Shown one piece after another: positions 33,272-46,320 of a stretch of DNA of 64,000 nucleotides; positions within the stretch are counted from its first letter, which is position 1; the number at the start of each line of letters is the position of its first letter. A program made the translations under genes and the position numbers. This DNA comes from Diphasiastrum complanatum (taxonomy: Eukaryota > Streptophyta > Lycopodiopsida > Lycopodiales > Lycopodiaceae): contig CM055092.1 of assembly GCA_029204225.1 (NCBI GenBank), forward strand, positions 63,494,676 to 63,558,675, written 5' to 3'. Under the pieces are notes generated by a model. The model was not told where the DNA came from. It worked only from the letters and a program-made list of their open reading frames with translations, and searched no databases.

Positions 33272-34642
33272 ATGGCAACCTCAATTGGAGTCATGTTGGA
33301 AGCCAATGATAGGCTTACCTCAAGTAACTATTCATTATGGAAAGTGAGGATGCAGTCACTTCTTGAGATGAATGATGTTTTGGATATTGTTGTAGGTTTG
33401 GAGGAGAGACCAGCAACACAACAAGATAAATTGAGGTATGACAAGAGGGCCAAGAAGGCTCTACACATGATAAAGATGAATGTTACCAATGAACTTCTCA
33501 AGGAAGTTGGTAAGTGCACATCATCTTTGGAAGCTTGAATTCATTGAAGAAGCTTTATAAATCCAAGTCTACTTCTAGAGTGTTGACTCTAAGAAGGCAA
33601 ATCTTTTCTTGTTTGCAAAAGAATGAAGAAAGTCCAAGTACTTTTGTTTTGAGAATGAAAGCATTGAATGATGAGTTAGCTTGCATAGATGAAAGCATTA
33701 AGGAAGGAGAGCTTATTCAAGTGATTCTTAATGGCTTGTTGGATGCTCATGCTAACATTGTTCAAAGTATTGCTATTCAAAAGACTTTGCCAAGTTTGAT
33801 GGATCTTCAAGAGATCTTGATCAATGAGGAATATAGGCTTCAAGCAAGAGGTGGATCTACTTCGACACTTCAAGAGGATGCTATGTTCACAAAGGGCAAA
33901 TTCAAGGGCAAAACCAAAAGCAAGTGGTCTAAAGGGCAAGATCAAGTGGATGCTTCTTCAAGTGGCAAAAAGAAGGATAGGTCAACGCTCAAGTGCTTCT
34001 ATTGTGGCATCAAAGGACACTTTGCAAGTGAGTGCTACAAGAAGAAGAGAGATCAAGGAGACAAGCAAGGTAATCTTACTCTTGATGAGGATGGTTTGGA
34101 TGTGCAAGATGCAAATGATGATGCTTTTGTGATGTCTTCATGTATGCTTGCTAATGATCGAGATCTAGATCCTTGGTGGATTGATAGTGGAGCAAGTTCA
34201 CACATGACCTTTCACAAAGAGTACTTCACTTCTTTGTTGGCATATGGAGATGACAAGAGGGTGATCTACACGGCCAATGATGATGAGTGTGCAATCAAAG
34301 GGATTGGCACAATTCCTATTTCTCTCTCTACAAATAGGAATGTTCATTTGGAGGATGACTTGTTTATTCCATCTATTACCAAGAATTTGCTTAGTGTGAG
34401 TCAAATGCTAAGTAAGGGCCTCAAGGTGGAGTTTGATGGAGATGCTTGTTTGATCAAAAGGAAGGATGTCTTGATTGGATGCTTGTGTTATTGCTAACCA
34501 AGTTGGATGTGTTGCAAGGGAGCAAATTTCTATTCAAGAGGTTTGGCACAAAAGAATGGGACACCTCAACTTCAAGTCATTGGAGGTAATGGCAAGGAAG
34601 AAGGTTGTGATTGGTCTTCCAAGTTCCTTAAGTAATGCTTGT
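33272..34642 (+). pseudogene. copia gag-protease-pre-integrase, frameshifted
   Basis: The gag ATG at 33,272 gives LEANDRLTSSNYSLWKVRM and the UBN2-type capsid region. A one-base loss near 33,534 changes frame, and gag continues in the next frame with LNDELACIDESIKEGELIQV and the zinc knuckle CFYCGIKGHFASEC. Protease follows with DPWWIDSGASSHMTFHKEYF, holding the active-site DSG. A second frame change near 34,478 leads into the pre-integrase motif VWHKRMGHLNFKSLEVM, and the homology stops. The relics at 8426 and 46,992 are related gag copies. Confidence 0.88.
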
Positions 34643-35310
34643 TATGGTAGATCAAAGATTTATAGTACAAGATAAGCAGTACAAGATAAGCTTTTGATGA
34701 CGCAACACTTGATTATGTGGAATATCTCCACCACGCGAGGATCTACATTCTGGTAAGAAAAACTTGCCCATTCTCGCGTCATGGCGATATGCCACATCAT
34801 CATATTCTATGCAAAGAGTAGATCAATTTTGCTTTTGACCTCATCTCTATCAGAGTTCAGATAAGAAAGTAATGGTAGATCAAAGATTTATAGTGCCAGA
34901 TAAGCATTCAATGATGTGGCATTTATATTATTTCATGATGTGGCATTTGATGATGTGGAATATCTCCACCACGCGAGGATCTGCATTCTGGTAAAAAATA
35001 CTTGTCTATTCTCGCGTCATGGCAATATGCCACAATATCAGAATCTTTGATTAGCCATAACTTTCTTATTTGAACTCGGATCGAGATGAAGTAAAAAGCA
35101 AAAAAAATCTACTCTTCATGTAGAATCCATTGGAATATCTCCACCATGCGAGAATCTATATATTGGTAAAGACTGGTCTATTCTCGCGTCATGGCGATAT
35201 GCTACACCATCAAAATCTTTGATTAGCCAAAACTTTCTTATTTGAATCGGATGGAGATGAGGTAAAAAGCAAAAATGATCTACTCTTCGTGTAGAATACA
35301 TTGGAATGAT
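34643..35310. repeat. mosaic of direct and inverted repeats
   Basis: A module beginning GGAATATCTCCACCACGCGA and ending CTCGCGTCATGGCGATATGC occurs three times in direct order (near 34,719, 34,957 and 35,131). A second module (AACTTTCTTATTTGAA to CTACTCTTCGTGTAGAAT) follows copies two and three directly, but after copy one it is inverted (34,807-34,870). A phrase GGTAGATCAAAGATTTATAG stands at 34,645 and 34,873. Confidence 0.8.
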
Positions 35311-35817
35311 CACATCTTGATTACAATTCTATAAAAATATCAAAAATTTCTAGAAAATCTATTGTTGTTCTACTCATCTGTAGTTTAATGGCTGATGTTG
35401 ATGTTTTGCAGCTTCTTGTAGGTTGGCCCTCTTTAAAACATGTAATTTTGTTTAGCTGTGCTTTGCTCAAAATATATTACTGTGCTGTTGGCGCCGGAAG
35501 TAAGGCTTGTAAAGGCAACTTTACAACACAATACCAAGATTTCATGGTACCAGCAGGTGGTGGATTTACTACGTTCTTTGGACATCTCTGTCACGGACCT
35601 TCCATCGGGCGTTAATCGATATATTCACCGCTAGCTCTTTCACCGTTACATACAGTACACATGGGGACCCAAAGGATTGTGGGCGTTCTATTGTTTACAT
35701 TACTTTAGTTCTCATGTACAGTTTTCTTCAGTCTGCACATTGACAATGCACCCATGCATCTTTGTACATATGTATGTGTCTTATGCACCTATGGGTTCCT
35801 TCAAGACGTTAATAAAG
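35311..35817. other. unassigned DNA with a short LTR fragment
   Basis: Contains only a 40-base LTR fragment (35,489-35,528). The last 20 bases, GACGTTAATAAAGC before a CTT run, resemble a LINE 3' tail, but no LINE coding sequence is present. Confidence 0.4.
35489..35528 (-). repeat. 40-bp fragment of the chromovirus-family LTR start
   Basis: GGCGCCGGAAGTAAGGCTTG through TTTACAACA equals the inverted first 40 bases of the solo LTR at 29,527. Confidence 0.8.
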
Positions 35818-35971
<154 letters not shown>

Positions 35972-36957
35972 CCAATGTAAGTTTTTATACATTTATTTAT
36001 TCATTCATTAATTTTTTTTTTTAATCATCAATTTGTGTTTGTTATTACATATAGATAGATTTTTGAATGGTTTGACCAATGATGATAAAAAAATTGATGA
36101 TACCAAATTAATATCATATACATATCTAAAACTATTTCAGCCAAGGCTCATGAATGGTGTGGTGGTGTTGTGTGCTTGGGATCGGTTTGCCCATGCATAG
36201 TTGGATACGAGAGAAAAAATTGAAACGTCCAAGAACAAGAAAAAGTTTTATGCAAGAAAATCAACTATTGCCTTTGACGACACATCAAAATTTTACGTTT
36301 TAATGATCACAAGCATTCTTGATAGTAATGCATGCCAAAATAATTGTCAGCTATTCTCATACACATGGATTTGTTTGACTACCTTGATATTTTCCTTTCT
36401 TTTGTTGATGCCAAATAATATCTTAAATATCACATATTTTGGGTCAGTCATAGATGACATAGTAAGCATTTTAAAACCATCGTCAAAATAGGAAGCTTAC
36501 CTGTGTTTTACTCCTTTTCGAGCCTTTTCAAGTACTCCAATTTCATTTTCAGCAACATTTTTCATGTAGACCAGAACAATTTATAGTATTTAAGCAAGCA
36601 TTCGCACAGATGATGTCCCAAAATAGATTCATATAGGCTAGATATTTATTACTTCAATAATGACAATATATCGTCTTAGAAAAATGAATAACACAAGCTT
36701 TTCTCTATTAAACAATGTGCATTGCATATGATAAAATGAAAGAGTATAGTATCAAGCGTACTTACTTTAATCATATAGCAATATTTTTTTCATCACGCAT
36801 AGCTAAATCATGTGTTGTATTTTCATTAGTGTAAAAATATAGGGCAAGTTGTCTACAAAAAGAATGTGCACATATTTGTTTCCATGACTTTATGCACCAT
36901 CAAACTTGCTTGACTTTCTACTCTTTCCTAGCAAAAGTCCTTGTATCTCTAATAAAA
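35972..36957. other. unassigned intronic DNA
   Basis: AT-rich with no coding or repeat signal I can support. Confidence 0.4.
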
Positions 36958-37515
36958 GGATTTTGACAAAATCTGAGTAAATTATTTGCGAGTTTTTTGA
37001 GTTTCATTCTACCCATGGTTCACCAATGATGTAGCACATGGCGTGCCATGTGATGTTAACTACATTCTATCTCTAACTACAAGAAGATACTAACTAAATA
37101 TAAAAATTTCAATGGATTTTAATGTGAACAAATATGGTGAGGACCTCAATGCTAGACAACTTTAGAAGTGACATTGGTCCACTCTATACTACTAATAATC
37201 CTCCCAATGTCTCTTGGTAGGTGTCATGTCAATCTCTAGCACATCTTTCTTCTATGGCATTGTGTCCACTTTTTTTTTTCCCTTTTGGTCATAGCATGGG
37301 CCACTATATCATGTGAATCATTCACAACCATTCAACTTTCTCATGTAAAACAAATTGTCTTGTCTATGTGATAATGCAAGTACCAAACTGTGTAGTCTAT
37401 ATGGCAATTCATGTATCAAACCATCACCATCATAAACAATATCCACTTTTAAGATATTAAATCATAATTTTGTGATATTAAACACTACATGTTTAATGGG
37501 TTGAAAAGTTCATAT

Positions 37516-38190
37516 CATAGATGCCCAGCGTTTTTGAAATGCGTTTTAGAATCGCATTCAGAAACACAATTCAGAAACGCGTTTCTGAAAATTTTAAAAG
37601 AAATTCAAAAACATTTTTTTTTTAATTTTTTTTTTTTTTGGTTTTTTTTTTGGGCAATATGGGTATCAGATGAAAGCTCTAATTAAGAGCATAATTAATG
37701 TGTAGTTTGTCGACTGTTTCGGGTGCAGGATGGTCCAATTTAGGTGCATTAGTCCATGTTGGGTTCTGTCAAGAATAAAAATTCAAAACTAACCTCTAGC
37801 CCGTTTGTTACGATCACAGATGGTCCCAGTAAGTGTGTTTTCGCTCACGAAGTTGGAAGGCCAAATCATGAAGAGGCCTTACCCCGGACCCTGCCGTTCG
37901 GGGGCGTTGCCCCCCAAACCCCCCATCGGGGGGCGGTATTTTTCAAGGGGCCACTGCCCCCCAAACCCCCTGAGCATTTATTGAAAACCAGAGCAAATAA
38001 CAACCAAATAACTATTGAAAATAAAATCTGTTTGTGCCCCATCTACTGCACTTCTAAAGGGCAAAACACTAGTTTGACCATTGATCTCCAAAAAAAAATT
38101 CAGCCATAAGCTATTTTTCTGGAAAAAAAAAATTTAACGATTCTGGGTTTAGAAACACATTTCTCAGAAACGCGTTTATGGGCATCTATG
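37516..38190. mobile_element. hAT-like MITE with 8-bp target duplication
   Basis: Perfect 12-bp terminal inverted repeats, CATAGATGCCCA and TGGGCATCTATG, bounded by GTTCATAT on the left and GTTCAAAT on the right (one mismatch). Eight-base duplications are typical of the hAT superfamily. Subterminal GCGTTTCTGA phrases occur on both sides. No transposase, so it would depend on a partner. Confidence 0.75.
37860..37975. repeat. G/C-rich quasi-palindromic island within the MITE
   Basis: Runs such as GGGGGCGTTGCCCCCC and CCATCGGGGGGCGGT alternate with CCCCCCAAACCCCC. The tract stands out sharply from AT-rich surroundings and could form hairpins or G-quadruplexes. Confidence 0.7.
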
Positions 38191-38684
38191 GTTCAAATTA
38201 TAAAATAGAAAAGATATTTTGACACATTTGTGAACCAAATTTTGAGCTACAACATTATTTCAGAATATTTTTTGCAGTCTCCAAACATAGCACACTGACT
38301 TGCTAAGTGACATAGCTAGAAATAAAATAAAAAAATCTACAGCCTTCAAAGATAGCATACCATCGTGCTAAGTGAAAAAGAAAAAGAAAAATTGGCTGAA
38401 TCACTTGGCACGTCGGCATGCTAGGTGACTCAGCCAAAAACAATTACATTTTTTTAGCACATCGGCATGCCATATTTGGAGGTGAAAAAAAAATTAATTT
38501 CAAAATTTTCTTATTTGGGATCTCATTATGGGATTTTTAACTATGTGCCAAACCACAATTCTTATTGATAAACATTCAAGTAGTGGCATAAAAAAGGTAG
38601 CACATCATCTTTTTATTGACTCATGGCAAGAAAGAAACTTGTAAAACTTGCAGAAACTTTACTCGCAAAATGCCAAGCCCCCTA

Positions 38685-39847
38685 AGGAAACAATATTTTA
38701 TGTAGCAATCAATATTTGCAAGGTGGATAACAAAAAATTTCCATTTTGAAGGACCAAAGTGAAAAACTAGTGAAATCCATATTGAAGGTTCGGACTACAT
38801 TGAGCTACGATGACAATTTTTTTAAACACGTACTGGTTTGAGACAAAATGTCTTTTTTGCTATAAGTAGATTGGATAGATCAAATGGTTATATTCCATAT
38901 GACCCATGCTTGATTCTCATCTAGTGAATATTAAAGAGAGATGTATATTCAAGGCGGATCTAATATGCCACAAATAGAATGTACATACTCCATAAATGTT
39001 TGCATATCTTTTGGTAGCCTAGCTTTCTTATGAAATAACAAAATAATAGTTTAATAGTCTAACAATTCATTAACTTAATTATTTAATAGCTCCTTACCTA
39101 GTAAATTACACAAATACTTCATTTTTTCTTGATAGAAAAGAACATAAGTTGACAAAGCAAATGACAGGATGATTATATCACAAGCTGGCCCATGCGCATG
39201 CACGCACAAGCACACGCGCGCACACACACACACACACACATATTGATACTTACAATTTTGATTTCTAAACACAATGATATTTTCATTTTCAATCTCTAAC
39301 AATATGATGGATGATATGTTGGTGCCTCTAATTTGATCATGGAACTAAGGGGTTCATTTAATGGCTATATGCTCCATATCGTTTTCATTGTCTCTTGGTT
39401 TCTTTTGTTTGTTAGTTGATTTCTCGAGTACGTCTGACATGCCTTTACATGTTTTGAACATTAGTAAACTAATTCTTGATTGTTGATTTATAGTTTTGAT
39501 GATTGTTTTTTTTCAATTTTTATAGTCCTCAGTAATCACTCATGTTTGTTGGATTCAAGCTTTACTACGCCATGCATTTAAGTGAAAATAGATTTTATTC
39601 TTCTACTTAACCTTGGAGAAAGTATAAACTATAATTATCTTTATCTTGTGAGAATTTGCAAATATTGAGCTTGATAAACACATGGTTTAGTCTACATATT
39701 GTAATACACACATGTGAGATCACACGTGTGAGAATAGGCCTAGGGTAGCTCGGACCTAATCATAGGAGTTAGATAGGCTATTTGGTCCAGTTTTCTAGAA
39801 TATAGGAGCATACTCCACAAATCATGGAAGTTGGTGATTGATCTGAT
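38685..39847. other. unassigned intronic DNA with a CA repeat
   Basis: AT-rich, no gene. A (CA)n/(CG)n alternating run lies at 39,211-39,240. Confidence 0.4.
39211..39240. repeat. (CA)n microsatellite with CG steps
   Basis: CACACGCGCG followed by 20 bases of CA; purine-pyrimidine alternation that could adopt Z-DNA. Confidence 0.9.
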
Positions 39848-40327
39848 TGTTATGGCCATATTCGGTTAAGGACCTAGAATAGTCCTAATATGGTAGACCG
39901 GCCCTCCGGTATTTGAGATTATTGGTCACGCCGTGATTTAATTCCATGTCACGGCCAATTTGTGACTAATATATTACCTTGAGAGGACCCAAACACTCTA
40001 ATTGAGACCTATGAAGTATTGCATGTACGTATGATGGATATAGGCAAGAGGACTGCATGAAGAAATGTGATCTATTTATAGTTGACCTGCATGGGGATTG
40101 CATGGTTTCATGCACAGGACTCTACTCTCTATATAATGAGGTAGGGATTCTCTCGTCGACATATTGTTTAGGTTACAAGTTTCTCTCTGTTCCTCTTGCT
40201 TCACATGGCATGGCTTGGGGGCTAGATCCAGGTTTGATCTAGGATTGGTTGGGTGGTTTGGCTCCATAGTCTTTCTTATTGTGTTCTCCTATTCTCATCT
40301 TAGGGATTATCCCTTAGGGTCTTTACA
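39848..40327 (+). repeat. 5' LTR of copy 1 (480 bp)
   Basis: Starts TGTTATGGCCATATTCGG and ends GGGTCTTTACA. CTATATAATG near 40,132 is a likely TATA box. Confidence 0.85.
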
Positions 40328-40328
40328 T

Positions 40329-40340
40329 TGGTATCAGAGC
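40329..40340 (+). other. primer binding site, tRNA-iMet type (copy 1)
   Basis: TGGTATCAGAGC one base after the LTR. Confidence 0.9.
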
Positions 40341-40995
40341 TCGGTTAAGGTGCAGTCTTGGATAGGAGTGGAGGCAAGCTCTACATCGAATTGGAAGATC
40401 GAAGCACTTGGAGTTACATCCCGGTTTGGAGTGCAAAACTTTCAAAGGAGGTTTGAAATTGAAATTGTTAATTCTTGGAGCTCTTCAAAATTGTTGGTAA
40501 CGTGCCTAGCGTCATGTTTTAATTTTGAAGGAGAAGCTGAGAATTAGTCTTGTAATTTCATTCTGAATTTTCTGGTTTTTGAGAAGAATTGCAATTCATG
40601 TTCAATGATTTGCATGTGTGAATCATTAGGCTTATTTCTTAAACTCACATACTTTGGAGATTTGGATAGGTGCAAGAATTTGTTATGTTATTTGTGGTAG
40701 GATTCATGCATGACTAACTTTGTTTAATGATTGATTGATGAAAATCAATTTTTCTAGAAGACTTAAACTATTAGTGATGTTGTTACATGAATCTAGTTTA
40801 CAGCCGAAGTATAACATGATGAGAACTGCAATTCTGTCATTTTTCTAGAGAGTTGTTGAGAATGAGCATGACAGCAGAGGACAAGGTATATGGTTGCGAA
40901 GCCTACTCCAGGCACGATGCCTTGCTGAGGGAATGGTCGATGCTGATCTTGTTTCCTCTCTCCCTCCCTGACGTGAGGAAGGAAGCGTGGCGGCT

Positions 40996-41140
<145 letters not shown>

Positions 41141-44100
41141 TATGGAGGCTCGTGATGCCCAAGAAGAGATGAGGGAGTTGGCCCTAAATTCGAATAGGGT
41201 TTGTGTTTTTGGGGGGCCATGGCCTTTTATGTTCTTTTAAAAAAACTTTATGGTTTGGGCTTCTAGCATGCATGGGCAAGGTGGTTGGGCTGGTTTCATG
41301 CATGATGAGTGGTCGGCAATTTGGTGAAATTGGCTGACTATTTGCATCAGTGCTATTACATGCCAGTTGATCATGGCTCGATAGAATTTTGACATTTGGT
41401 AACTTTGAGCTAGTTCGAAATTGGTTTTCTAGATCAACTCTGGAAATTCAAGTTACTAACACCCGGATAGAGAAATTTCGGTTTCCTGGTGTTTAATTGT
41501 CAATATTTAGCCTTGGATTTCTGTATTGCTTCCCATTTAGGAAGTTGAAGAAATTTGGGTTTCCTTTCTCTAGGAACAATATGCATGTTTTTGGGCTTTA
41601 TCACTTTGACATTTTGCTAAGCCAGTTAATTGGAGCTTTTGTACTGTTGGATCTTTGGTCAAGATGTAATAATCGGTTTTGGAATGAATTTATAAAAAAA
41701 AAAAAAAACTGATCTTGACGGAAAAGAATGGTATGGTTCTCAGGCATATACCCAATATAGGAATTCGATTCCTTGGTATTATGCTATTTTGCCGCTTAAT
41801 TCTGGAGTATGAGTACTCCCAGTAAGTTGGGTTCAATGGTGTTTGTGTTTTTTCTTTTTTCAACTCGGTAGAACATGTTCTTGATGATTTCGATCATTGG
41901 GTATAGGGCAAACAAAAGCTTTTGAGATACTTGTTAAAGTAATTTAATTGGAATAAAATGGATAATATTTGGAAAAAATTCTTTATTCGACAATAAAAAT
42001 TTGTGTTGAATACGGGAAAAGAAGTATTCGAATCCAAATTTTATGTAATTTTCCCTTAATTACAAACAACTTTTACAAAGTAATTCCTAAGCCAATTTAA
42101 TGAAAAGGAAAAATCGATGTAATGGGAATTGAAAAACTGATTTCATTTCCAGTTAAGTCCTATGGTAATTTATATTTAAAAGATCAAACTAGTAGTACCT
42201 TTTATACTAGTAAATGATTTTTGGTATATCAGTTATTCAGCCCAGGTATAGGATAGAAATGAAATTGTTTCAGATTTTTTCCTATAGTAATTAATTTTAA
42301 ACATTTACTAATGTCATTACGTCTTCTTAGTACCTTAGCTGAAATAGATTTTCAAGGAACTGAAAATTCTAAAAGGGAAGAAGAGTGGACATCACTGGTA
42401 GTAAGGGTGATCGGGAAATGTATTTCGTAGTTATGATTTTGTTAATTCCTGTAAATAATTGCTTAATACCAGATATAATTTCCTAGATAGAATTCATTTA
42501 GTTGAATTTATAATTGATATCTTTGTAACCATTGAGTTATCTGTAGTTTTGGATGTCAATTGTGATGTTAGAAGTAGAATCTGATATATGGATTACATTG
42601 GATCTGTTAATTGATAGAAGATTGTTCCTAGAGTTAATGCTCTTAAATCCAAGGGGATTTGAAGCTTATCATTAACCAAAAAGGATCAGAATGTAATATT
42701 GAACCATGTTGATTCTTCTGTTTAGATCACAAGATCAGGTGTGGATTTGTGGTATCCATCTAATAAGCATGCCAGTCATCCAAATAAATGGATTCTCCAG
42801 TTTTTGGGAACAAGAGATAATATCCTATATGGATTATAGGACAACTAGATGATCTGTGGATCTCTAGGTTATCAGATGAGGCGGTTAAGAATTTTCTGGA
42901 AGAAAGAGCTGGTGGTATGGGACAGTAATTTTGAAAATGAATTCTAGGACTGTAAAGATCTGGTGATCGATGGTATATTTTAGTACCTAGTTGCGATATG
43001 GGAAAAATAAAACTATTCGATCAAATGTGGAAAATTTTGAAAAAATTTGAGGTTTAATCTAGATCCCAATGTGGTATCTCACTATTTATAAAGTAAAAGG
43101 CCCTTAAATCTATTTCGCTTTATAAATTAATCCTTTCCTTCTAGTAATTTCTCGAATATAAGACATCAGACTAGTTTATATGAATTTTTTCCGACATGAA
43201 AATATTCTTCTGAAACACTGTTATGTCATATAAATAACTACTTGTGTGAATAGACTTGGAATTCAGATAAATTCTAAGGTTAAAGTGTATCAATTTCTTA
43301 AACCTAGAATATCTCTTTGTGCATAAATAGATTTCGATGGAATGGTAGTTTCTGTCACTCGGTAGAAAATATTTGAAGGGGAAGTCTTGTTTGTGATAGA
43401 GTGACTCTTTTTGTGGAAAGCACTTATTACTGACTTTTCTTGGATTTGGATATTTTCATATGTCATCTTTCCAGTTAACTTTTATTGAAATTGATAATTT
43501 CTTTAAAAGGAGAGGTGAAGTGATGGAATAAAATTTTATTTGAAAATCTATGGGTTGCATAGTTTTCGGAAGAGAACCAGCTGTGATATAGAAATGAAAT
43601 TTGGTCTGAAAGGAATTTTGGATAGATTCAAAGTAAGATACCTAATTGGAACTTTTCGAATAAGAGGAATTCTCTAGGGATTGTGTGGACAATCTGGAAC
43701 TAGAGCAGGTTTGAAATTTGAATCATTATCTATAAGTAGTACAATGAAAAGTCAAAGGTTACTAATTTCATTTTGATTGAAATAGAAATAAGTTTGATCA
43801 AAATTTAAGTCTGAGAGTTTTCTATTGGATCAGCCTAATCTTAGTTTTAGTACTAAGATTAGAGAGAGGTTGATTGAGTGGAAAAAATTATGCTATTAGA
43901 AAAAATTGGATTGAAAAACTATTGAGAGTGATATGTGAGTAACATATGTGGGTTCTGGAGGAATTTGCCAGATAAGATTGTGGTTATGTATTGGGTCATA
44001 GTGAGATTATTCACATATGTGCACGATTAATCTTATATGAATCTATTGTGTATTTCTACTTACTAGGGTTATTTGGTGCACTTAACCTAGTCAGTGAAAC

Positions 44101-45740
44101 ATAGACATATGATCAAGTATTGTTTGACAGGTACTTGCAGAGTTAACAAATCTTTGTGTGGAAGATTTATGGATTAACTTATGAATGATTTGAATATGGA
44201 TCTAAATGTAGTGTTATGCTAGTATGATTAAGATCTGCACCTAGACATTTGAGATTTCTAAATCATTGGCAATTAACTTGAGTAGTCGATTACTCCAGGA
44301 TAAAGTTAATTGGTAAAACGATCAGTGTGATGTGGATTCACCAGGAACTGATGGTTTTTTAATTATATTGCTTGTATTACGCATGATTAGTGAATCATTT
44401 GGATTCATCAGTTAAAATTATGTGCATTAGATATACAATATTCTTGGGATAGAGTATTCCTTAGTTAAGGAATAGACTTAACTCACTAGTGATTGTATCC
44501 CAGAGCGCTCAATTGGATAATGAATCATAATGAATCCAAGAATAATAACTGAATTGATATTCAGCAGGACTTTGGGTATCTAGGTTTGATTCTAGACGAC
44601 AATCTAAAGTTTTTTTGTAGTTAAAGATGATTGCCATTATCATTTTGGTATGCTTCCTGTCTTTAATTACCAGTGGTTTATAGAACTTGAATCTTTTACT
44701 TCAGTTAAAGAATTCTATTTGGAGAGTATTCCTAAATGTTGGGAATGATTTTGGAATGATTGTTACTTTTCCTGAGTTATGTGGAACAAATGTTCCAGTA
44801 TCCTATAAATGATTAAGTATGATTTTGGATTCCAAAAAATTATGATCATACGAATCTAAATATTTATGATTGACGGATCATAAATAGATACTTAATTGTA
44901 GTCGGAAGATTATAAGGAATTGTGATGATTCTTAAGTGTGATGATTAATTCTTGATCTATTAATTGAGTAAGAATTTGAATCAGTGTTTTGAATATCTCT
45001 ACTCCAATATTTTATTGAGAGCTTGTGGATCTCACAGACATTCTCATAAGGAAAGTTATTATACTTGTGGAGAATTTAATTTATCTAGTGGATGCTATTG
45101 TGCTATAGTTTATGGTCTGCAGATGCCTGAGTACAGTTTTTCTTTTGATTGGATCTCCAGTTATCAAAGGGGACAGACAAATCTATTGAGATGAATGGGT
45201 GCTATTTTCTTGCATTTGATGCTAGAAATAGGAGCATTTAACTCAAAAGAGTATCTGAGATATTCAGAGTTGAGTTTTAATCATTCAATATCTTAATGAT
45301 TCTCCTAGAGATTCTAGTAGAATGAATTATCATATCATAGAATTGGATTCTATGGATAGTTGTACTTGGAAGCTTTTTATGAATTGTTTGCTAGAGTTTG
45401 TGGATAATTTCGGACTGTAATTATTATATTTTTTTAACTTTAATCTCCTAAGTTAGGTGATATTTCACTCCGTAGTTCATGTAAGTGTTTTATAAGAAGG
45501 TGATGTTACTAACTTGTGTTGAGTGTAAGCCAGTTGAGAAAATATATCTCTTAGTATACTTTTCAAACCAGAGTTTGTACTCCACGATAGAGATTAACAA
45601 TTGGAAATAGGTTTATCTCTGAGTACTTGTTTGATATGAAAGTCAAACTAAGGATAATGATTTTCTGGTTTAATATTGAAAGTTAAAGACATTGTTCCTA
45701 CAATTCTTTTCTGTTTTGAGTAGCTTCTATGGATAGAAGC

Positions 45741-45758
45741 AGTTTAAGGAGGGAAGAA
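45741..45758 (+). other. polypurine tract of copy 1
   Basis: AGTTTAAGGAGGGAAGAA directly before the 3' LTR; the relative at 60,244 is preceded by TTAAGGGAGGAAGAA. Confidence 0.8.
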
Positions 45759-46189
45759 TGTTATGGCCATATTCAGTTAAGGACCTGGAATAGTCCTAAT
45801 ATGGTAGACCGGCCCTCCGGTATTCAAGATTGTTGGTCACGCCATGATTTAATTCCATGTCATGGCCAGTTTGTGACTAATAACCTTGAGAGGACCCAGA
45901 CACTCTAATTGAGACATATGGAGTATTGCATGTACGTGTGATGGATATAGGCAGGAAGACTGCATGAAGACCTGCATGGAGATTGTATGGTTTCATGCAC
46001 AGGACTCTACTCTCTATATAATAAAGTAGGGATTCTCTCGTCAACATATTGGGTTTAGGTTACCACATGGCATGGCTTGGGGGCTAGATCCAGGTTTGAT
46101 CTAGGATTGGTTGGGTGGTTTGGCTCCATATTCTCTCTTATTGTGATCTCCTATCCTCATCTTAGGGGTTATCCCTTAGGGTCTTTACA
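45759..46189 (+). repeat. 3' LTR of copy 1 (431 bp)
   Basis: Matches the 5' LTR except for point changes and two internal losses (about 24 bases after CATGAAGA and about 25 bases after GGTTAC). Confidence 0.85.
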
Positions 46190-46320
46190 CTAACTTCCAA
46201 AATCTAATGGTTAGGTCAATTTGACAAGACTAGGAAAACCTAATGCTAATTAGGTCCCTAAACATGTATTGGACTTACTCAACCAGCCAAGGGAAGCATC
46301 TCATTTGTACTATCAATTTA

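Larger units (their letters stand above)
32200..34642 (+). mobile_element. Ty1-copia element, 5' part only
   Basis: LTR-like DNA with TTATAAAAGG near 32,296 runs to about 32,669, where a tRNA-iMet primer site follows. Gag, protease and the pre-integrase region come next on the plus strand, and the element breaks off at about 34,642 in repeat DNA. The left edge of the LTR is not resolved. Integrase, RT and the 3' LTR are missing. Confidence 0.8.
36958..38684. mobile_element. Mutator-like foldback element with a nested MITE
   Basis: The left end (TTTTGACAAAATCTGAGTAA, TTGCGAGTTTTTTGAGTTTC, CTACCCATGG) and the right end (38,540-38,684, to CTCGCAAAATGCCAAGCCCC) match the inverted ends of the element at 12,277-12,965. 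The phrase GGCACGTCGGCATGCTAGG and relatives recur inside. A hAT-like MITE (37,516-38,190) is inserted in it. No transposase is present. Confidence 0.65.

Noticed and set aside
37756-38109. 117-codon ORF over the G/C-rich island
   Set aside because: It crosses the MITE interior and the palindromic island and reads as low-complexity Pro/Gly; no gene family.
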